From Aneurinibacillus tyrosinisolvens (GTDB lineage Bacteria; Bacillota; Bacilli; Aneurinibacillales; Aneurinibacillaceae): a DNA stretch of 64,000 bases. The translations under genes were made by a program, and so were the position numbers. Positions 16,695 to 26,410 of the stretch are shown here, one piece after another (positions within the stretch are counted from its first letter, which is position 1; every line of letters starts with the position of its first letter). The notes beneath the pieces are model-generated. The model saw nothing but the letters and a program-made list of their open reading frames with translations. It had not been told where the DNA came from and did not search any database. The stretch lies in assembly GCF_001015055.1 (NCBI RefSeq), contig NZ_BBWZ01000012.1:54047-118046 (forward strand). The letters run 5' to 3'.

Positions 16695-17422
16695 CCTGTA
16701 ATCACCTCCTCTATTTCAGCTAATCCAAACCCTAATTGCGTGCGGTGTCCAATCCCGCAATCGTACAAGCATTGTAAATCCTCATAGTACCCTTCAAGAC
16801 ACATCCATCCTTTTTGGGCTGTAAAATACAGTGGTTTTTTATGAGAATCATCCAGATGTAAGGATTCTTTTATCACTTGCTTTACGAGTTGTGTTGAGCG
16901 CACTCGAATCGGCTGTCGTAAAGAACGACCCAAAAGCTTCTTGATGGTCAGTTCACAGATGTAATTCAATTCTTCCTCGAAATGAGGAGAGGATACAAGC
17001 ACGGGTTTATTTTGTTTATTCTCAATTAGCATAGGTGATTGAAAACGAAGGAGTACAGCAGATGTTGCAGGACTCAATTTGGTGTCTTTCAACATTTGAA
17101 AACCAATTAATATCAACTGGTAGTCCTTGTATGTAAACGACTTCTGAAACTGGCTACCGTTAAATACATGCATAATGAACTCGTAAGATGAACTGCTGAT
17201 TGTCACGTCTAGTTTTTCAGCATAAATATGTTCTTCTGCGATGTCCATCTTTTTAAAATAGGTTGAAAATGTAAATGGCTTGATTTCCGACTTGTTCACG
17301 TCAAAAAGATTTTTATAAAAATTTTCAGAGGAACGCCGTATACAACCTTTAATAATGGAGAGAATCGGAAGACGATAAGAAATAGGCAGCCTTCCCATCT
17401 CAAATGTTAAACGTATTTTCAC
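16691..17422 (-). CDS. cas6: crRNA endonuclease Cas6
   Basis: A 243-residue protein with two ferredoxin-like halves and the glycine-rich C-terminal loop CGIGHRTQLGFGLAEIEEV that defines Cas6. His near residue 30-45 expected for catalysis is not clear by eye, as is common in divergent members. It cuts pre-crRNA at the base of the repeat to leave the 8-base handle. It is the first gene of the cas operon, with GTG 17422 behind GGAGGTG, and a promoter at 17472-17500. Confidence 0.93.
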   Translation of the reverse strand: MKIRLTFEMGRLPISYRLPILSIIKGCIRRSSENFYKNLFDVNKSEIKPFTFSTYFKKMDIAEEHIYAEKLDVTISSSSYEFIMHVFNGSQFQKSFTYKDYQLILIGFQMLKDTKLSPATSAVLLRFQSPMLIENKQNKPVLVSSPHFEEELNYICELTIKKLLGRSLRQPIRVRSTQLVKQVIKESLHLDDSHKKPLYFTAQKGWMCLEGYYEDLQCLYDCGIGHRTQLGFGLAEIEEVITG

Positions 17423-17471
17423 TTTTTCACCTCCATTTAGCTTATTTTTATATATTGATATTTATAAGAAA

Positions 17472-17500
17472 ATATTACCAGTACAAAAGGTATATATCAA
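17472..17500 (-). promoter_or_regulatory. Promoter of the cas operon
   Basis: On the minus strand, TTGATA (17500-17495) and TAATAT (17477-17472) are 17 bases apart, about 50 bases before the cas6 GTG. It is the only good SigA-type match in this AT-rich gap. Confidence 0.7.
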
Positions 17501-17521
17501 GTACTTTTTTGAACAAATTAG

Positions 17522-17551
17522 AAAAAAAAGACAACCGATAAATCGATTGTC
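17522..17551 (-). terminator. Terminator upstream of the cas promoter
   Basis: The stem GACAATCGAT/ATCGGTTGTC is followed on the minus strand by eight T residues. It would stop transcripts coming through the two repeat remnants from entering the cas operon. Confidence 0.75.
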
Positions 17552-17628
17552 TTTTCCCGCTATGTTCAGATAAAGAATGAATATTTAATAATAAGCTAAA
17601 TTTTATATCCCACTGCGTGCAAATAAAG
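17547..17628 (-). CRISPR. Two orphan, degenerate CRISPR repeats beside cas6
   Basis: CCCGCTATGTTCAGATAAAG (ending 17575) and TTTTATATCCCACTGCGTGC plus AAATAAAG (17601-17628) match the array repeat with several substitutions and a shared loss in the AAAAC end. They are 25 bases apart, shorter than a normal spacer. One carries the CAGAT and the other the CAAAT version. They look like relics of a former array on the other side of the cas operon. Confidence 0.7.
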
Positions 17629-17748
17629 ATAACGATACTATATCATACATTCTATTTTGCGTTAATGGGATCTTAGTCAAAGCTTTTTAGGAAACAATCG
17701 AGGAAGAACCCCGAGCACAAAGTGCACAGTAAAATAACACAAGAATGA

Positions 17749-17779
17749 CCGCTAGAAACTCGTCTAGCGGTAGCCTTTT
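17749..17779. terminator. Stem-loop terminator after the lipoprotein gene
   Basis: ACCGCTAG pairs perfectly with CTAGCGGT around an ACTCGT-type loop. It lies 20 bases after the minus-strand lipoprotein stop, with a TTTT run on the plus side. Confidence 0.65.
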
Positions 17780-17798
17780 ATAATATGAATACAATTCA

Positions 17799-18257
17799 TT
17801 ATTGAGCTTTATCTAAAAATTTTTCTAGTTTCTGTCTTGCTTCAATATTTAATGCTTTTATTTTGCTTACGTCCAACTGTTGTTTTCCCGCTTCCGCGAT
17901 GAGAGGATAGAGGCTTTCTTCTATTTTCTTATAGTCATCAGGATAGCGTTTCTCAACTTCCTTCTCAACTAAATCCCATTTCTCGGCCATTTTTTTACCA
18001 ATTTCGTTAACAACACTTGGCTTAGGATTATTCTGCAGTTGTCTTTCTAGCTCTCCTATAAGCTGAATGACTCCTTTTACCCCTGCATTTATAGCAGGAG
18101 ATTGCGATGCGCTTACCGGTTTTGCTTCTTCCCGAACCCTGGTTTGATCCTGTTTAGTCTGGATCTGCTGCTGTGTTTCATTCAAACCATTGCAAGCTGT
18201 AACAGATATTAGGGTTCCGACTGCCAGTAAGAGAATGCATATATGACTTGTTTTCAT
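17799..18257 (-). CDS. Small lipoprotein
   Basis: A 152-residue protein with an N-terminal lipoprotein signal: MKTSHICILLLAVGTLISVTAC, where the lipobox VTAC places the acylated cysteine at residue 22. The mature region starts with a Gln/Thr/Lys-rich linker and then a helical domain (about 60-150) with regular charged heptads. No family is recognised. GGAGG precedes the ATG. It lies alone between the cas operon and ctaA on the same strand and has its own terminator, so a CRISPR role is not implied. Confidence 0.75.
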   Translation of the reverse strand: MKTSHICILLLAVGTLISVTACNGLNETQQQIQTKQDQTRVREEAKPVSASQSPAINAGVKGVIQLIGELERQLQNNPKPSVVNEIGKKMAEKWDLVEKEVEKRYPDDYKKIEESLYPLIAEAGKQQLDVSKIKALNIEARQKLEKFLDKAQ

Positions 18258-18433
18258 ATTTAGCCTCCTTCATATGGTATTTCTTCTTTTCCCTCCAGAT
18301 AATTGAACGGTAACTATTCTTCCCCTTTTCTTTAAGCGTAAACTCGAATGACATATTTTTTTGTTCGCCGTAAGCCAAACAGTCGAGCTCAAGAGACAAA
18401 GCCAGTTTAATTGTCAGCATCTTTGTCATAAAA

Positions 18434-18476
18434 AAAATAGCATGCGAATCCATTCAAGATTCGCATGCTATTTCTT
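18434..18476. terminator. Terminator after ctaA
   Basis: A 16-bp perfect stem, AAATAGCATGCGAATC with its complement, around a six-base loop, with A-run and T-run on the two sides. It works for the minus-strand ctaA and also shields the lipoprotein gene. Confidence 0.85.
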
Positions 18477-18542
18477 ATCATTACATAACCGGTTCCAGCT
18501 TTTTCTGATTGGTACTAAATCAACCTTTTCTTCTTATTTTAT

Positions 18543-19460
18543 TTACACTTGCTTCCCTGAATTTTTAAAGGGCTTCAAAGTTTGCAAACACAAATAACAC
18601 AGTATTCCAAATAAACCCGTAATAATAGCTGAATGGAGAAGCGTTCCATAAACACTCAATTTAGCTACAATAACATAAATACCGCTGAAAATCTGGGCGA
18701 TAACCAGTAACAGGGCAATCATGCTGGCTCCGTAGAGGTCACGCCGACGCCGCCTATAGTGACGGAAACTGTACACTGCCATTCCAACAATCATAAAAAA
18801 GAGAAGGAAGGCTGCGAATCGGTGCGCCAGTTGAATGGCAGCAAGCGCAGGCAGCTCCGGAAACCAGGTACCGTTTCCGAGCAGTGGCCATGCCGGATAA
18901 GCCAGACTTGCACCGGAGTGCCGCACATAGGCACCAAGATAAATAACCATGTACGTATAAATTACCGTAATCCAGGCGAAGAAACGAAATCCCCTGGATA
19001 CTGACTGACCAATCATAGCAGCAGATTTATCCCGCTGCAAAACAAAAATGGAAAGTAAAAAGACGCCTGTAAAAGCCAGCAGGGAAAAACCGAAATGCAA
19101 AGCCAGCGCAGGAGGTGACTGCGGCCAAATAACAGCCGAGGCTCCAAGAAGGGATTCAACGATAATAAATAGGATACTGATAATGGCTAAGCTCCTAACC
19201 TCGCTGTTTCCTCGGTAGCGCCTCCACGTCCATATCGCAAAAATGAACACGATAATCCCTGCCGCTCCGGTGATAAGCCGGTGCGTGTATTCGATTAGTG
19301 TTTCCAGAGTATAGGTGGGAATGAACTTTCCGTTACATAAAGGCCAGTCGTTTCCACATCCTTGCGCCGACCCGGTGTTTGTTACGAGCGCGCCAGCGAT
19401 CATAAGGATGAACATTAATACTGCAGTAAAAACAGCAAATAATTTTAATGACCGTTCCAT
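18543..19460 (-). CDS. ctaA: Heme A synthase CtaA
   Basis: A 305-residue membrane protein started at ATG 19460 behind TTGGAGG; the frame continues upstream to 19586 without a ribosome site. It has eight hydrophobic helices, the Bacillus-type extracellular cysteine pair in GCGNDWPLC (about residues 36-43) and the four heme-ligand histidines in EYTHRLI, LHFGFSLL, QLAHRFAA and LLHSAIIT. CtaA oxidises the C8 methyl of heme O to make heme A for aa3-type cytochrome oxidase. In bacilli it is usually divergent from ctaB-ctaCDEF; here the divergent side holds the second CRISPR flank, so the locus has been separated from its usual partner. Confidence 0.95.
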   Translation of the reverse strand: MERSLKLFAVFTAVLMFILMIAGALVTNTGSAQGCGNDWPLCNGKFIPTYTLETLIEYTHRLITGAAGIIVFIFAIWTWRRYRGNSEVRSLAIISILFIIVESLLGASAVIWPQSPPALALHFGFSLLAFTGVFLLSIFVLQRDKSAAMIGQSVSRGFRFFAWITVIYTYMVIYLGAYVRHSGASLAYPAWPLLGNGTWFPELPALAAIQLAHRFAAFLLFFMIVGMAVYSFRHYRRRRRDLYGASMIALLLVIAQIFSGIYVIVAKLSVYGTLLHSAIITGLFGILCYLCLQTLKPFKNSGKQV

Positions 19461-19670
19461 AGTCGATTTCTCCTCCAATATATTGTCTCTCTCGTTCTTT
19501 TCTATATATTTCTTCAACAATAGAAGCCTGTAAAATGGTTTAGTCGCAGTGCTCTCCCCTGTTCCCTGGCTATGTTTATGCAACATGGCATTTATATTTC
19601 AAGTATAAACTTGTTTTCTATGATAAAAACGGTTTAATTTCGAATAATTGATGACTAAAATATCATGCAC

Positions 19671-19702
19671 ATTAAATCGTGCTCATTAAATCGTGCTCAT
19701 TA
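19671..19702. repeat. Short tandem repeat
   Basis: The 14-base unit ATTAAATCGTGCTC is present twice in direct tandem and followed by a partial third copy (ATTAAG). It lies in the otherwise featureless 19461-19784 gap upstream of ctaA; no gene or promoter is clear there. Confidence 0.7.
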
Positions 19703-19784
19703 AGCTGCCTTGTAGGTATAACATCTAGGGGCAAGATTGATACAACTCACTGATATAAACATTATGTGTAATTCCGCCCAATTT

Positions 19785-20055
19785 TATCGGCATAATTAAA
19801 TGTGGAGATGATTTTTCATATCCACATCTTTATTGTAGTATGGACTAATTGTAAAAAATACCCACTTATTAACCAGTTGGTTATTTATAAGTTTTGATTT
19901 TATCCGGTTTTCCGCTATTTTTGTTCTTCGCGCTTGCATCGGTTTTAAGCAGTCTTTATCAATTAGTATAAGCATGGCATATAAAAAAGACGCTCATATT
20001 TAACTATGTAGGAACAAGCCTACCTGATTTACGAATTAAGTTTTACTTTTTTATA
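19785..20055. repeat. Duplicated flank at the old end of the second CRISPR array, copy B
   Basis: This is the counterpart of 1330-1635, with shared blocks ATGATTTTTCATATC, TTGTAAAAAATA, TCGGTTTTAAGCAG and the TTTTTTATAC run next to the first repeat. No gene is seen. Divergence is high enough that the duplication is not recent. Confidence 0.7.
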
Positions 20056-22316
20056 CCTAGTACTCCACTAGATTCAGATAAAATCCCAACAGCAGCGTTG
20101 GAATGGCTGGCGCTTCATATCTCTTTGTATCCCGCTACGTTCAGATAAAACCATAACAGAATGTATAATACGCACACTTTTTGCAGTCTTTATATCCCAC
20201 TATGTTCAGATAAAACGAATATTGAACATGATTAACAAAACGAACAAATTTACTTTATGTCCCACTACGTTCAGATAAAACTTGTTCGCCAATATGTTCC
20301 TGTGACTATGAGATTGAACTTTATATCCCACTACGTTCAGATAAAACACGGGGATAGAATCGCTATGTCCTGGTTTGTGGATCTTTATATCCCACTACGT
20401 TCAGATAAAACTCTATAAGTTCACGTTGCCTTTTTGGCAAACGATTCACTTTATATCCCACTACGTTCAGATAAAACGGAAATAACAATAGAAAGCTTGC
20501 GCCAGGAAATGTACCTTTATATCCCACTACGTTCAGATAAAACACGATGCAACAAAGATATAACGAATCATGTTTATACTTTATATCCCACTACGTTCAG
20601 ATAAAACTTGATAGGATACGTATGAGCTGTCCCTAACGCAGACGACTTTATATCCCACTACGTTCAGATAAAACTGATTAACAATCCGGAATATTATCAT
20701 GAACCTTATTACTTTATATCCCACTACGTTCAGATAAAACGGGAGAGGATTACGAGACAGCAGAAGTGAAGCCCTACCTTTATATCCCACTACGTTCAGA
20801 TAAAACGCAAGGATGCAAAACATTATTTAACGATTTAATACTTTATATCCCACTACGTTCAGATAAAACTTGTTTCCTGTTTTTGCCTTGATCGAATCGC
20901 TGTCTCTTTATATCCCACTACGTTCAGATAAAACTTCTACCACGAGCTTTGCCACATCCTTCGGCATGCCTTTATATCCCACTACGTTCAGATAAAACAA
21001 AGCTGTTGTAGAAGATAATGACGAACGTGAAATAACTTTATATCCCACTACGTTCAGATAAAACGAGAATATAGATGACTCTATCCAGGAACATAAAACA
21101 AACTTTATATCCCACTACGTTCAGATAAAACTTTATGAATTAGAATCTAAACTCCCGGCTTCTTACAACTTTATATCCCACTACGTTCAGATAAAACTAA
21201 CTTTCGATCGGTGAGGGGGAAAGCCTTGTTATTACCTTTATATCCCACTACGTTCAGATAAAACCTCAGCATTGCGTTTCGAGGGGTTTGGGTGGTCTTT
21301 CCTTTATATCCCACTACGTTCAGATAAAACTTCCGAAGGATAACCTAGCTGCAAGGAATGGAGCATCTTTATATCCCACTACGTTCAGATAAAACTGAGA
21401 CTTTTGGAGCGCGGTCAGCCGAAATGTTAACAACTTTATATCCCACTACGTTCAGATAAAACCACTCATGGATTGTTCAATAGCTCCACGAACATATTTC
21501 TTTATATCCCACTACGTTCAGATAAAACGCTTACTTTGAAGTTAGAAAAGAACACCAATGTTCTACTTTATATCCCACTACGTTCAGATAAAACTAATTT
21601 TTATGCATTAGATCTGCTTGTTCTCATCCTTTCTTTATATCCCACTACGTTCAGATAAAACATATTTGTTCCGGACAATGTTGACCCGGTTCAATTAACT
21701 TTATATCCCACTACGTTCAGATAAAACTACAACGAGTTTATAAATAGGCTGAAAATCAAGTATCCCTTTATATCCCACTACGTTCAGATAAAACGCCGAT
21801 TAAATTCGCATTGCAAGCCGGATGTAAACCTTTATATCCCACTACGTTCAGATAAAACAATTCTGCTGCTGCATCGGTAAGGTTTCTTTTTTGTACTTTA
21901 TATCCCACTACGTTCAGATAAAACTTCCTGCGTCCGGTCAATGACAATGAGATTTTCTGTCTTTATATCCCACTACGTTCAGATAAAACTTAGGGAGAAA
22001 CAGGTCAATCCTCATCCTCTTTCCAACTTTATATCCCACTACGTTCAGATAAAACTTTTCCTCAACTCGATAAACTCATGACCGTAACGTTCCTTTATAT
22101 CCCACTACGTTCAGATAAAACTGAACAGATGAATCGGATGGAAAGTTCTTCAGACGTCTTTATATCCCACTACGTTCAGATAAAACCAAACCTTTATCTC
22201 GTGGAGGGAAACAGTATACCAACTTTATATCCCACTACGTTCAGATAAAACTCGCCAGGTCATTAGTTTCCATAGCGGCTGAACTTCCTTTATATCCCAC
22301 TACGTTCAGATAAAAC
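20056..22316 (-). CRISPR. Second type I-B CRISPR array, 35 repeats
   Basis: Thirty-five 29-bp repeats and 34 spacers (mostly 35-38 bp). The repeat equals that of the main array except that it ends CAGATAAAAC instead of CAAATAAAAC, uniformly from the third repeat to the leader. The leftmost repeats (20056, 20123, 20188, 20253) carry substitutions, as expected for the trailer end, and the right end adjoins a leader. There are no cas genes of its own; the repeat and leader similarity indicate that it is served by the cas operon at 9.3-17.4 kb. Confidence 0.98.
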
Positions 22317-22500
22317 CCCTATATTTTAACAGAGAAAACCCTTGATATACCTGTATTTAGTCTATCATTGATTCCGATTGGTTGCAGCACGTCGGACGTT
22401 ACTTTTCAAATTTGTTTTCAAAAACACATTTTGAGCCAGTAATATCAAGTATTTCACTTGTTGCTTTCCCTTTTCGGATGCACTGCAAAATCAAATCATT
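22317..22500 (-). promoter_or_regulatory. CRISPR leader of the second array
   Basis: Conserved with 9154-9340. Matching blocks include CCCTTGATATACCTG, TATCATTGAT, GAGCCAGTAATATCAAG (against a similar segment in the main leader) and GATGCACTGCAAAATCAA at the far end. Similarity stops after this last block, where cas2 begins in the main locus but unrelated sequence follows here. Confidence 0.85.
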
Positions 22501-22837
22501 CCTCTATTGAAATAAACAGGAGGATTCCTTTTTTACAGCTGGAGAAGCTACCCTGTTCTATGATGAAACAGCATTAATCTCCCTATCGCCTGTCTCTCCT
22601 TCCTTAAACGTTATAGTGAGAAAAGGTAATGTTCTGTGGATGTGAAAAATCCCTTATGTATTGACGTTTAATCTGCACACGGATTTTAAATATCTTTCCT
22701 TTTGTATCCCGCTGGATTATCCGACATAACAAAGCAGCCATTCTTCGTAACTGATCGGCTGCTTTCTCTCTTCATCTTCCTTTACGATTTATAGAAAAGG
22801 TCTTTATTTCACCCTCGTTTTCTATTGGTTATCATTA
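22501..22837. other. Intergenic stretch beyond the second leader
   Basis: No gene is seen. It holds one CRISPR-repeat-like segment near 22699-22729 (CTTTTGTATCCCGCTGG, then a diverged end) and an intrinsic terminator at 22731-22767 (AAAGCAGCC / GGCTGCTTT). The IS4-type element begins at 22838. Confidence 0.5.
22731..22767 (+). terminator. Intrinsic terminator
   Basis: A nine-bp stem, AAAGCAGCC with GGCTGCTTT, followed by TCTCTCTTC. No gene directly upstream is recognised on either strand. Confidence 0.6.
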
Positions 22838-24376
22838 ACTCAACTTTCGCAGTATACATTCGGCAGGTAAGCCTTGATGTAGCTGGGCAAACCAGAAATC
22901 CATCGCTGGAGTTGATTTTGAATGAATGTTGAGATTTTCTTGCTGGTTTTTTTCGCAATATCCGTGATCAACTCGAAGAGTTGATGTAATGCAATCGCCC
23001 AATCCAGTTCGCTAACTTCATCGCAAAGCGCAAGAAATAAACCGCCCAGCGAACGTTCGTACGTACTTTGCCGATGCTGCCAGACCAATACAATATAGCG
23101 AGAAAACACAATGGTCGTATGACTAATCAGCAGGTCATAAGAACGGCCTTGGAACTCTTTTTGCAGACGCAACAAGGATTTCGTACATTTGAAAAAGACC
23201 TCGATATCCCAGCGGATCCCGTAGGTTTGAATGATTTCTTCTTCCGTTAAGGACAGATCGGTACACAAAATGGCCAGCCATTCCTTTTTCTTCGACCGGT
23301 GACGTACAAAGACCATGGTAATGGGAATGCCTGCTAATTCAGTGCGGATAGAACGTAAAACGCCTTTGTTTTTTCTTTTCATCGGCGTTGCAGCGTAGTA
23401 AAGTTCCTGCAATGACAAACGTTGCACTCCTACCTGATAATGTTTATTGTCCGCTTTGACCATGCCGATGGCATGGAGTCCTCTTCCGACGACTTCCTTC
23501 ACGAGGGGAGCATGCGTAAACCAACTGTCCATGAGTACATAGGAAGCCGTCACGCCTGCATCCCTCGCACGATCCAGCATCTCAGGGATCAAATGTGGGG
23601 CGGGCCGCAAGGCTTCGATTCGCCGCTTATAGCCGGATGTCCGCTTATCCATCCCTTCGGTGATGCCATTGATTTGCGATTTGAGGGAGCTAAGCAAAGA
23701 GAAATCCACAAGAATGAAGGTATGACCGTCTGACCAACCGAGTGTGAGCATCCGATATCCCCTGTAATAACAGCCTGTCGCATGATCTTTGAACCGCACA
23801 AGCAGTTCGACCGCCTTGTGCTTCGATTCCGTTCAAACATCGAATCATCGACTATGAAAGCCGTTACGCACCGGGTTGAAGTTAAAGGGCGAACCTTCTC
23901 GACCGCAGTGGTACTTAACAAAGTCAGAAAACGGCGCCATGGATATCCGGCATGGTTCAAAAATCGATAGACTACATCTTTGCCAGGGAGGGATTCTCCC
24001 CGGTGACTTTCCAGCATCCGAAACCAGTTCTTATGATGAAACAAGAGCACAAAGACAAGTTGAAATAGATAGGAGGGAGAAAAGCCAAATCGCTTTTTAA
24101 AACTTACGGTTTTCAAGTGTTGTAGCACTTTTAGCTGCGTAAAAGCGGACTGAATTTCTTTAGGAAGTTGATTTTTCTGTTGTTTTTGTTCTATCATATG
24201 GAGGACACCTCTTCCGTGTGGTAGTGATTGCTCAGCACAATTACTTTACCAAACGGAGCGGTGTTTTTCTATTTTCAGCGCACTTTTCAGCGATGTTGTC
24301 CATCTATGTTTCTGAATGGCTATCAGGCCTTATACAGTAAAGATCCCCATGGCTTATCGCTCTGCGAAAGTTGAGT
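22838..24376 (-). mobile_element. IS4-type insertion sequence, 1539 bp
   Basis: Terminal inverted repeats are perfect over 15 bases: ACTCAACTTTCGCAG at 22838-22852 and its complement at 24362-24376. They are flanked by the direct repeat CATTA at 22833-22837 and 24377-24381, taken as the target duplication. The single transposase frame ends inside the left repeat. The duplication is intact, so the copy is probably a simple insertion, downstream of the DUF72 gene. Confidence 0.85.
22840..24197 (-). pseudogene. IS4-family transposase, frameshifted
   Basis: Two overlapping frames (24197-23589 and 23799-22840) make one DDE transposase of about 452 residues. DDE residues are visible as VDDSMFERNRS, LMDSWFT and GIRWDIEVFFKCTKSLL; the last is the Y-R-E-K signature (Y in TYGIRW, K at the end) of the IS4 group. 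The frame breaks right after FERNRS at about 23823-23830: the next residues in family order (KAVELLVRFKDHATG) are in another frame, two surplus bases or one missing base away. Either the copy is dead or this is an assembly error. I see no slippery site typical of programmed frameshifting. Confidence 0.85.
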
Positions 24377-24400
24377 CATTAACATTACTTAGCAAGTAAC

Positions 24401-25264
24401 TTATTCCATTAAATCAAAAAGGTTTAACTGTTCCACCTCTACCGGCGCTGTAATCTTCGTTTCAATCCCTAAAATCTTCATTAGCTCTATTGCATTCGGC
24501 AATGCATCCCCACCGGAATTATTATTAAACACTACACATACTTCCTTTGATTTTTTTAACAAATCGTTAAGATGGACAGCCCACTCTTTCAATTCATTTT
24601 GATTATACTTATAGAGATACCGAACTTCCCGCCAATTTGCCTGTTTAGATTTGTTCCATCCGGCAGCATTGCGTCCATGAAGCCGAACAATCGTCATATC
24701 CGTATGAGTTGGTTCCAGAACGGTAGGTGCTGAACCCACCCCTACCTGAGGTTCGTCCACAATACTGTGTATCCATCCCTCCCGCTGCATAAAAGCAAGC
24801 GTGTTATCCCGCATCGCCGGGGAAAACCAGGTCTGATTTCTAAACTCAAGCGCACAGGGAATCCCCTTCATTTTTTCCTTCGTATAGCGGAGAATGCCTA
24901 CATTCTTGCTAGTACAATCAAACCATGGTGGATATTGAAAAAGCACGGCCTTCAATTTCCCCGCATCCATCGCCGGCTTAATTGCCTCTATAAAACGTTC
25001 GAACATGCTCTTGGTGTCTTCATAGGGATTTGTTCCTCTATCGTGCCCCGTCATTGCCTGAAACGCTTTCACAACAAATCCAAAGTCATTTGGGGTGTCA
25101 CTAACCCACTTAGAAAAAGTTTTAGCTGATGGAATCGCATAGAAGTTGCTATCAACCTCTACGATTGAGAAGTATTTGCTATAAGTTTGCAGTTTATTTT
25201 TTGCACTGTTAGGTAATCGATACAAGTCATGATCACCCCAGCCAGTAAGCCCGATTTTAATCAT
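24401..25264 (-). CDS. DUF72 (YecE-like) protein
   Basis: A 287-residue TIM-barrel-like protein of DUF72. The start is ATG 25264 behind GAGGGAC. Hallmarks are the N-terminal IGLTGWGDHDLY, VEVDSNFYAIPSAKTFSKWV (about residues 35-54), FQYPPWF (about 105-111), ALEFRNQTWF and the C-terminal VFNNNSGGDALPNA. The enzymatic role of the family is not established. It stands alone on the minus strand; its 3' end was the landing region of the IS4 element, which left the gene intact. Confidence 0.9.
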   Translation of the reverse strand: MIKIGLTGWGDHDLYRLPNSAKNKLQTYSKYFSIVEVDSNFYAIPSAKTFSKWVSDTPNDFGFVVKAFQAMTGHDRGTNPYEDTKSMFERFIEAIKPAMDAGKLKAVLFQYPPWFDCTSKNVGILRYTKEKMKGIPCALEFRNQTWFSPAMRDNTLAFMQREGWIHSIVDEPQVGVGSAPTVLEPTHTDMTIVRLHGRNAAGWNKSKQANWREVRYLYKYNQNELKEWAVHLNDLLKKSKEVCVVFNNNSGGDALPNAIELMKILGIETKITAPVEVEQLNLFDLME

Positions 25265-25512
25265 CGCTTGTCCCTCACAATACATTTCTATTATTTTACT
25301 AGGTTAGAAGGCAGATAATCATTTAAGCTCGCTCTCTATTCTTTCACAATATTGCTTTTTTGAAACTACACAAGTGTTATTTAAATGTTCCCGAAAGAAG
25401 CTTTTTTGGAACAAGCGGTATCTTGTGATTTTAATTGTACTCTGCTAGGATTGCTATAATTGATAGAAAGTTGTTTTATCAGATTTCATACGGTTGCAAG
25501 GAGGACATCATT

Positions 25513-26352
25513 ATGGCTATCTATAAAGCATTAACAATCGCAGGTTCCGACAGCAGCGGCGGCGCCGGCCTGCAGGCTGACCTGAAAACATTCCAGGAGC
25601 TTGGTGTGTATGGAATGACCGCTATTACAACGATCGTTGCGATGGACCCGCACAACAACTGGGCACACAACGTGTTTCCCCAGCCCATCGAAACAGTAGA
25701 AGCATCACTGGAAACAATAATCACCGGCATTGGTGTTGACGCTTTAAAAACAGGCATGCTCGGTTCGATCGAAATTATTGAACTTACAGCTCGCAAAATC
25801 GAAGCGCACGGCTTGAAAAACGTTGTAATCGATCCGGTTATGGTTTGCAAAGGCGCCGACGAAGCCCTTCACCCGGAAACGAATGAAAGCCTGCGCGATG
25901 TGCTCGTTCCAAAAGCGCTCGTTGTCACACCGAATCTGTTTGAAGCATCGCAGCTTAGCGGATTGCCCCCTATCAAAACAGTAGAACAAATGAAGGAAGC
26001 TGCGGTAAAAATCCATTCCCTTGGAGCAAAATATGTGCTCATTAAGGGCGGCGGAAAGCTGGAGCACGAAAAAGCGATCGACTTGCTGTATGATGGGGAA
26101 ACATTCGATATTCTCGAGTCCGAAAGAATCAGCACAACGTACACACACGGTGCAGGCTGCACATATTCGGCGGCCATTACCGCCGAGCTAGCCAAAGGCA
26201 AGCCGGTAAAAGAAGCCATCCAAACGGCCAAGGCGTTTATTACGGAAGCGATTCGCCATTCCTTCCCGTTAAACGAGTATGTTGGTCCTACAAACCATGC
26301 GGCATACCGAAACTCCGGTGCCGGAAAAGCTCCCAGCACGAGCCAGGCATAA
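25513..26352 (+). CDS. pdxK: Pyridoxine kinase (ThiD-like) PdxK
   Basis: A 279-residue ribokinase-fold enzyme that phosphorylates pyridoxine/pyridoxal to feed PLP synthesis, and is close to HMP kinase ThiD. ATG 25513 follows AAGGAGG. The N-terminal ALTIAGSDSSGGAGLQADLK, the VVIDPVMVCKGADEAL block and the anion hole THGAGCTYSAA with its catalytic Cys are all present. The sequence resembles the Bacillus PdxK branch of the ThiD family rather than classical ThiD (it keeps VGPTNHAA near the C-terminus), so I prefer PdxK. It is monocistronic, ending at the terminator 26370-26402. Confidence 0.88.
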   Translation: MAIYKALTIAGSDSSGGAGLQADLKTFQELGVYGMTAITTIVAMDPHNNWAHNVFPQPIETVEASLETIITGIGVDALKTGMLGSIEIIELTARKIEAHGLKNVVIDPVMVCKGADEALHPETNESLRDVLVPKALVVTPNLFEASQLSGLPPIKTVEQMKEAAVKIHSLGAKYVLIKGGGKLEHEKAIDLLYDGETFDILESERISTTYTHGAGCTYSAAITAELAKGKPVKEAIQTAKAFITEAIRHSFPLNEYVGPTNHAAYRNSGAGKAPSTSQA

Positions 26353-26369
26353 TTAATACAATGAACCAT

Positions 26370-26402
26370 AAAAGCAGCCGGATGTGACATCGGCTGCTTT
26401 TT
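26370..26402. terminator. Bidirectional terminator
   Basis: AAAAGCAGCCG pairs with CGGCTGCTTTT between the convergent pdxK and dehydrogenase genes, with T runs on both strands. Confidence 0.88.
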
Positions 26403-26410
26403 CATACTTC

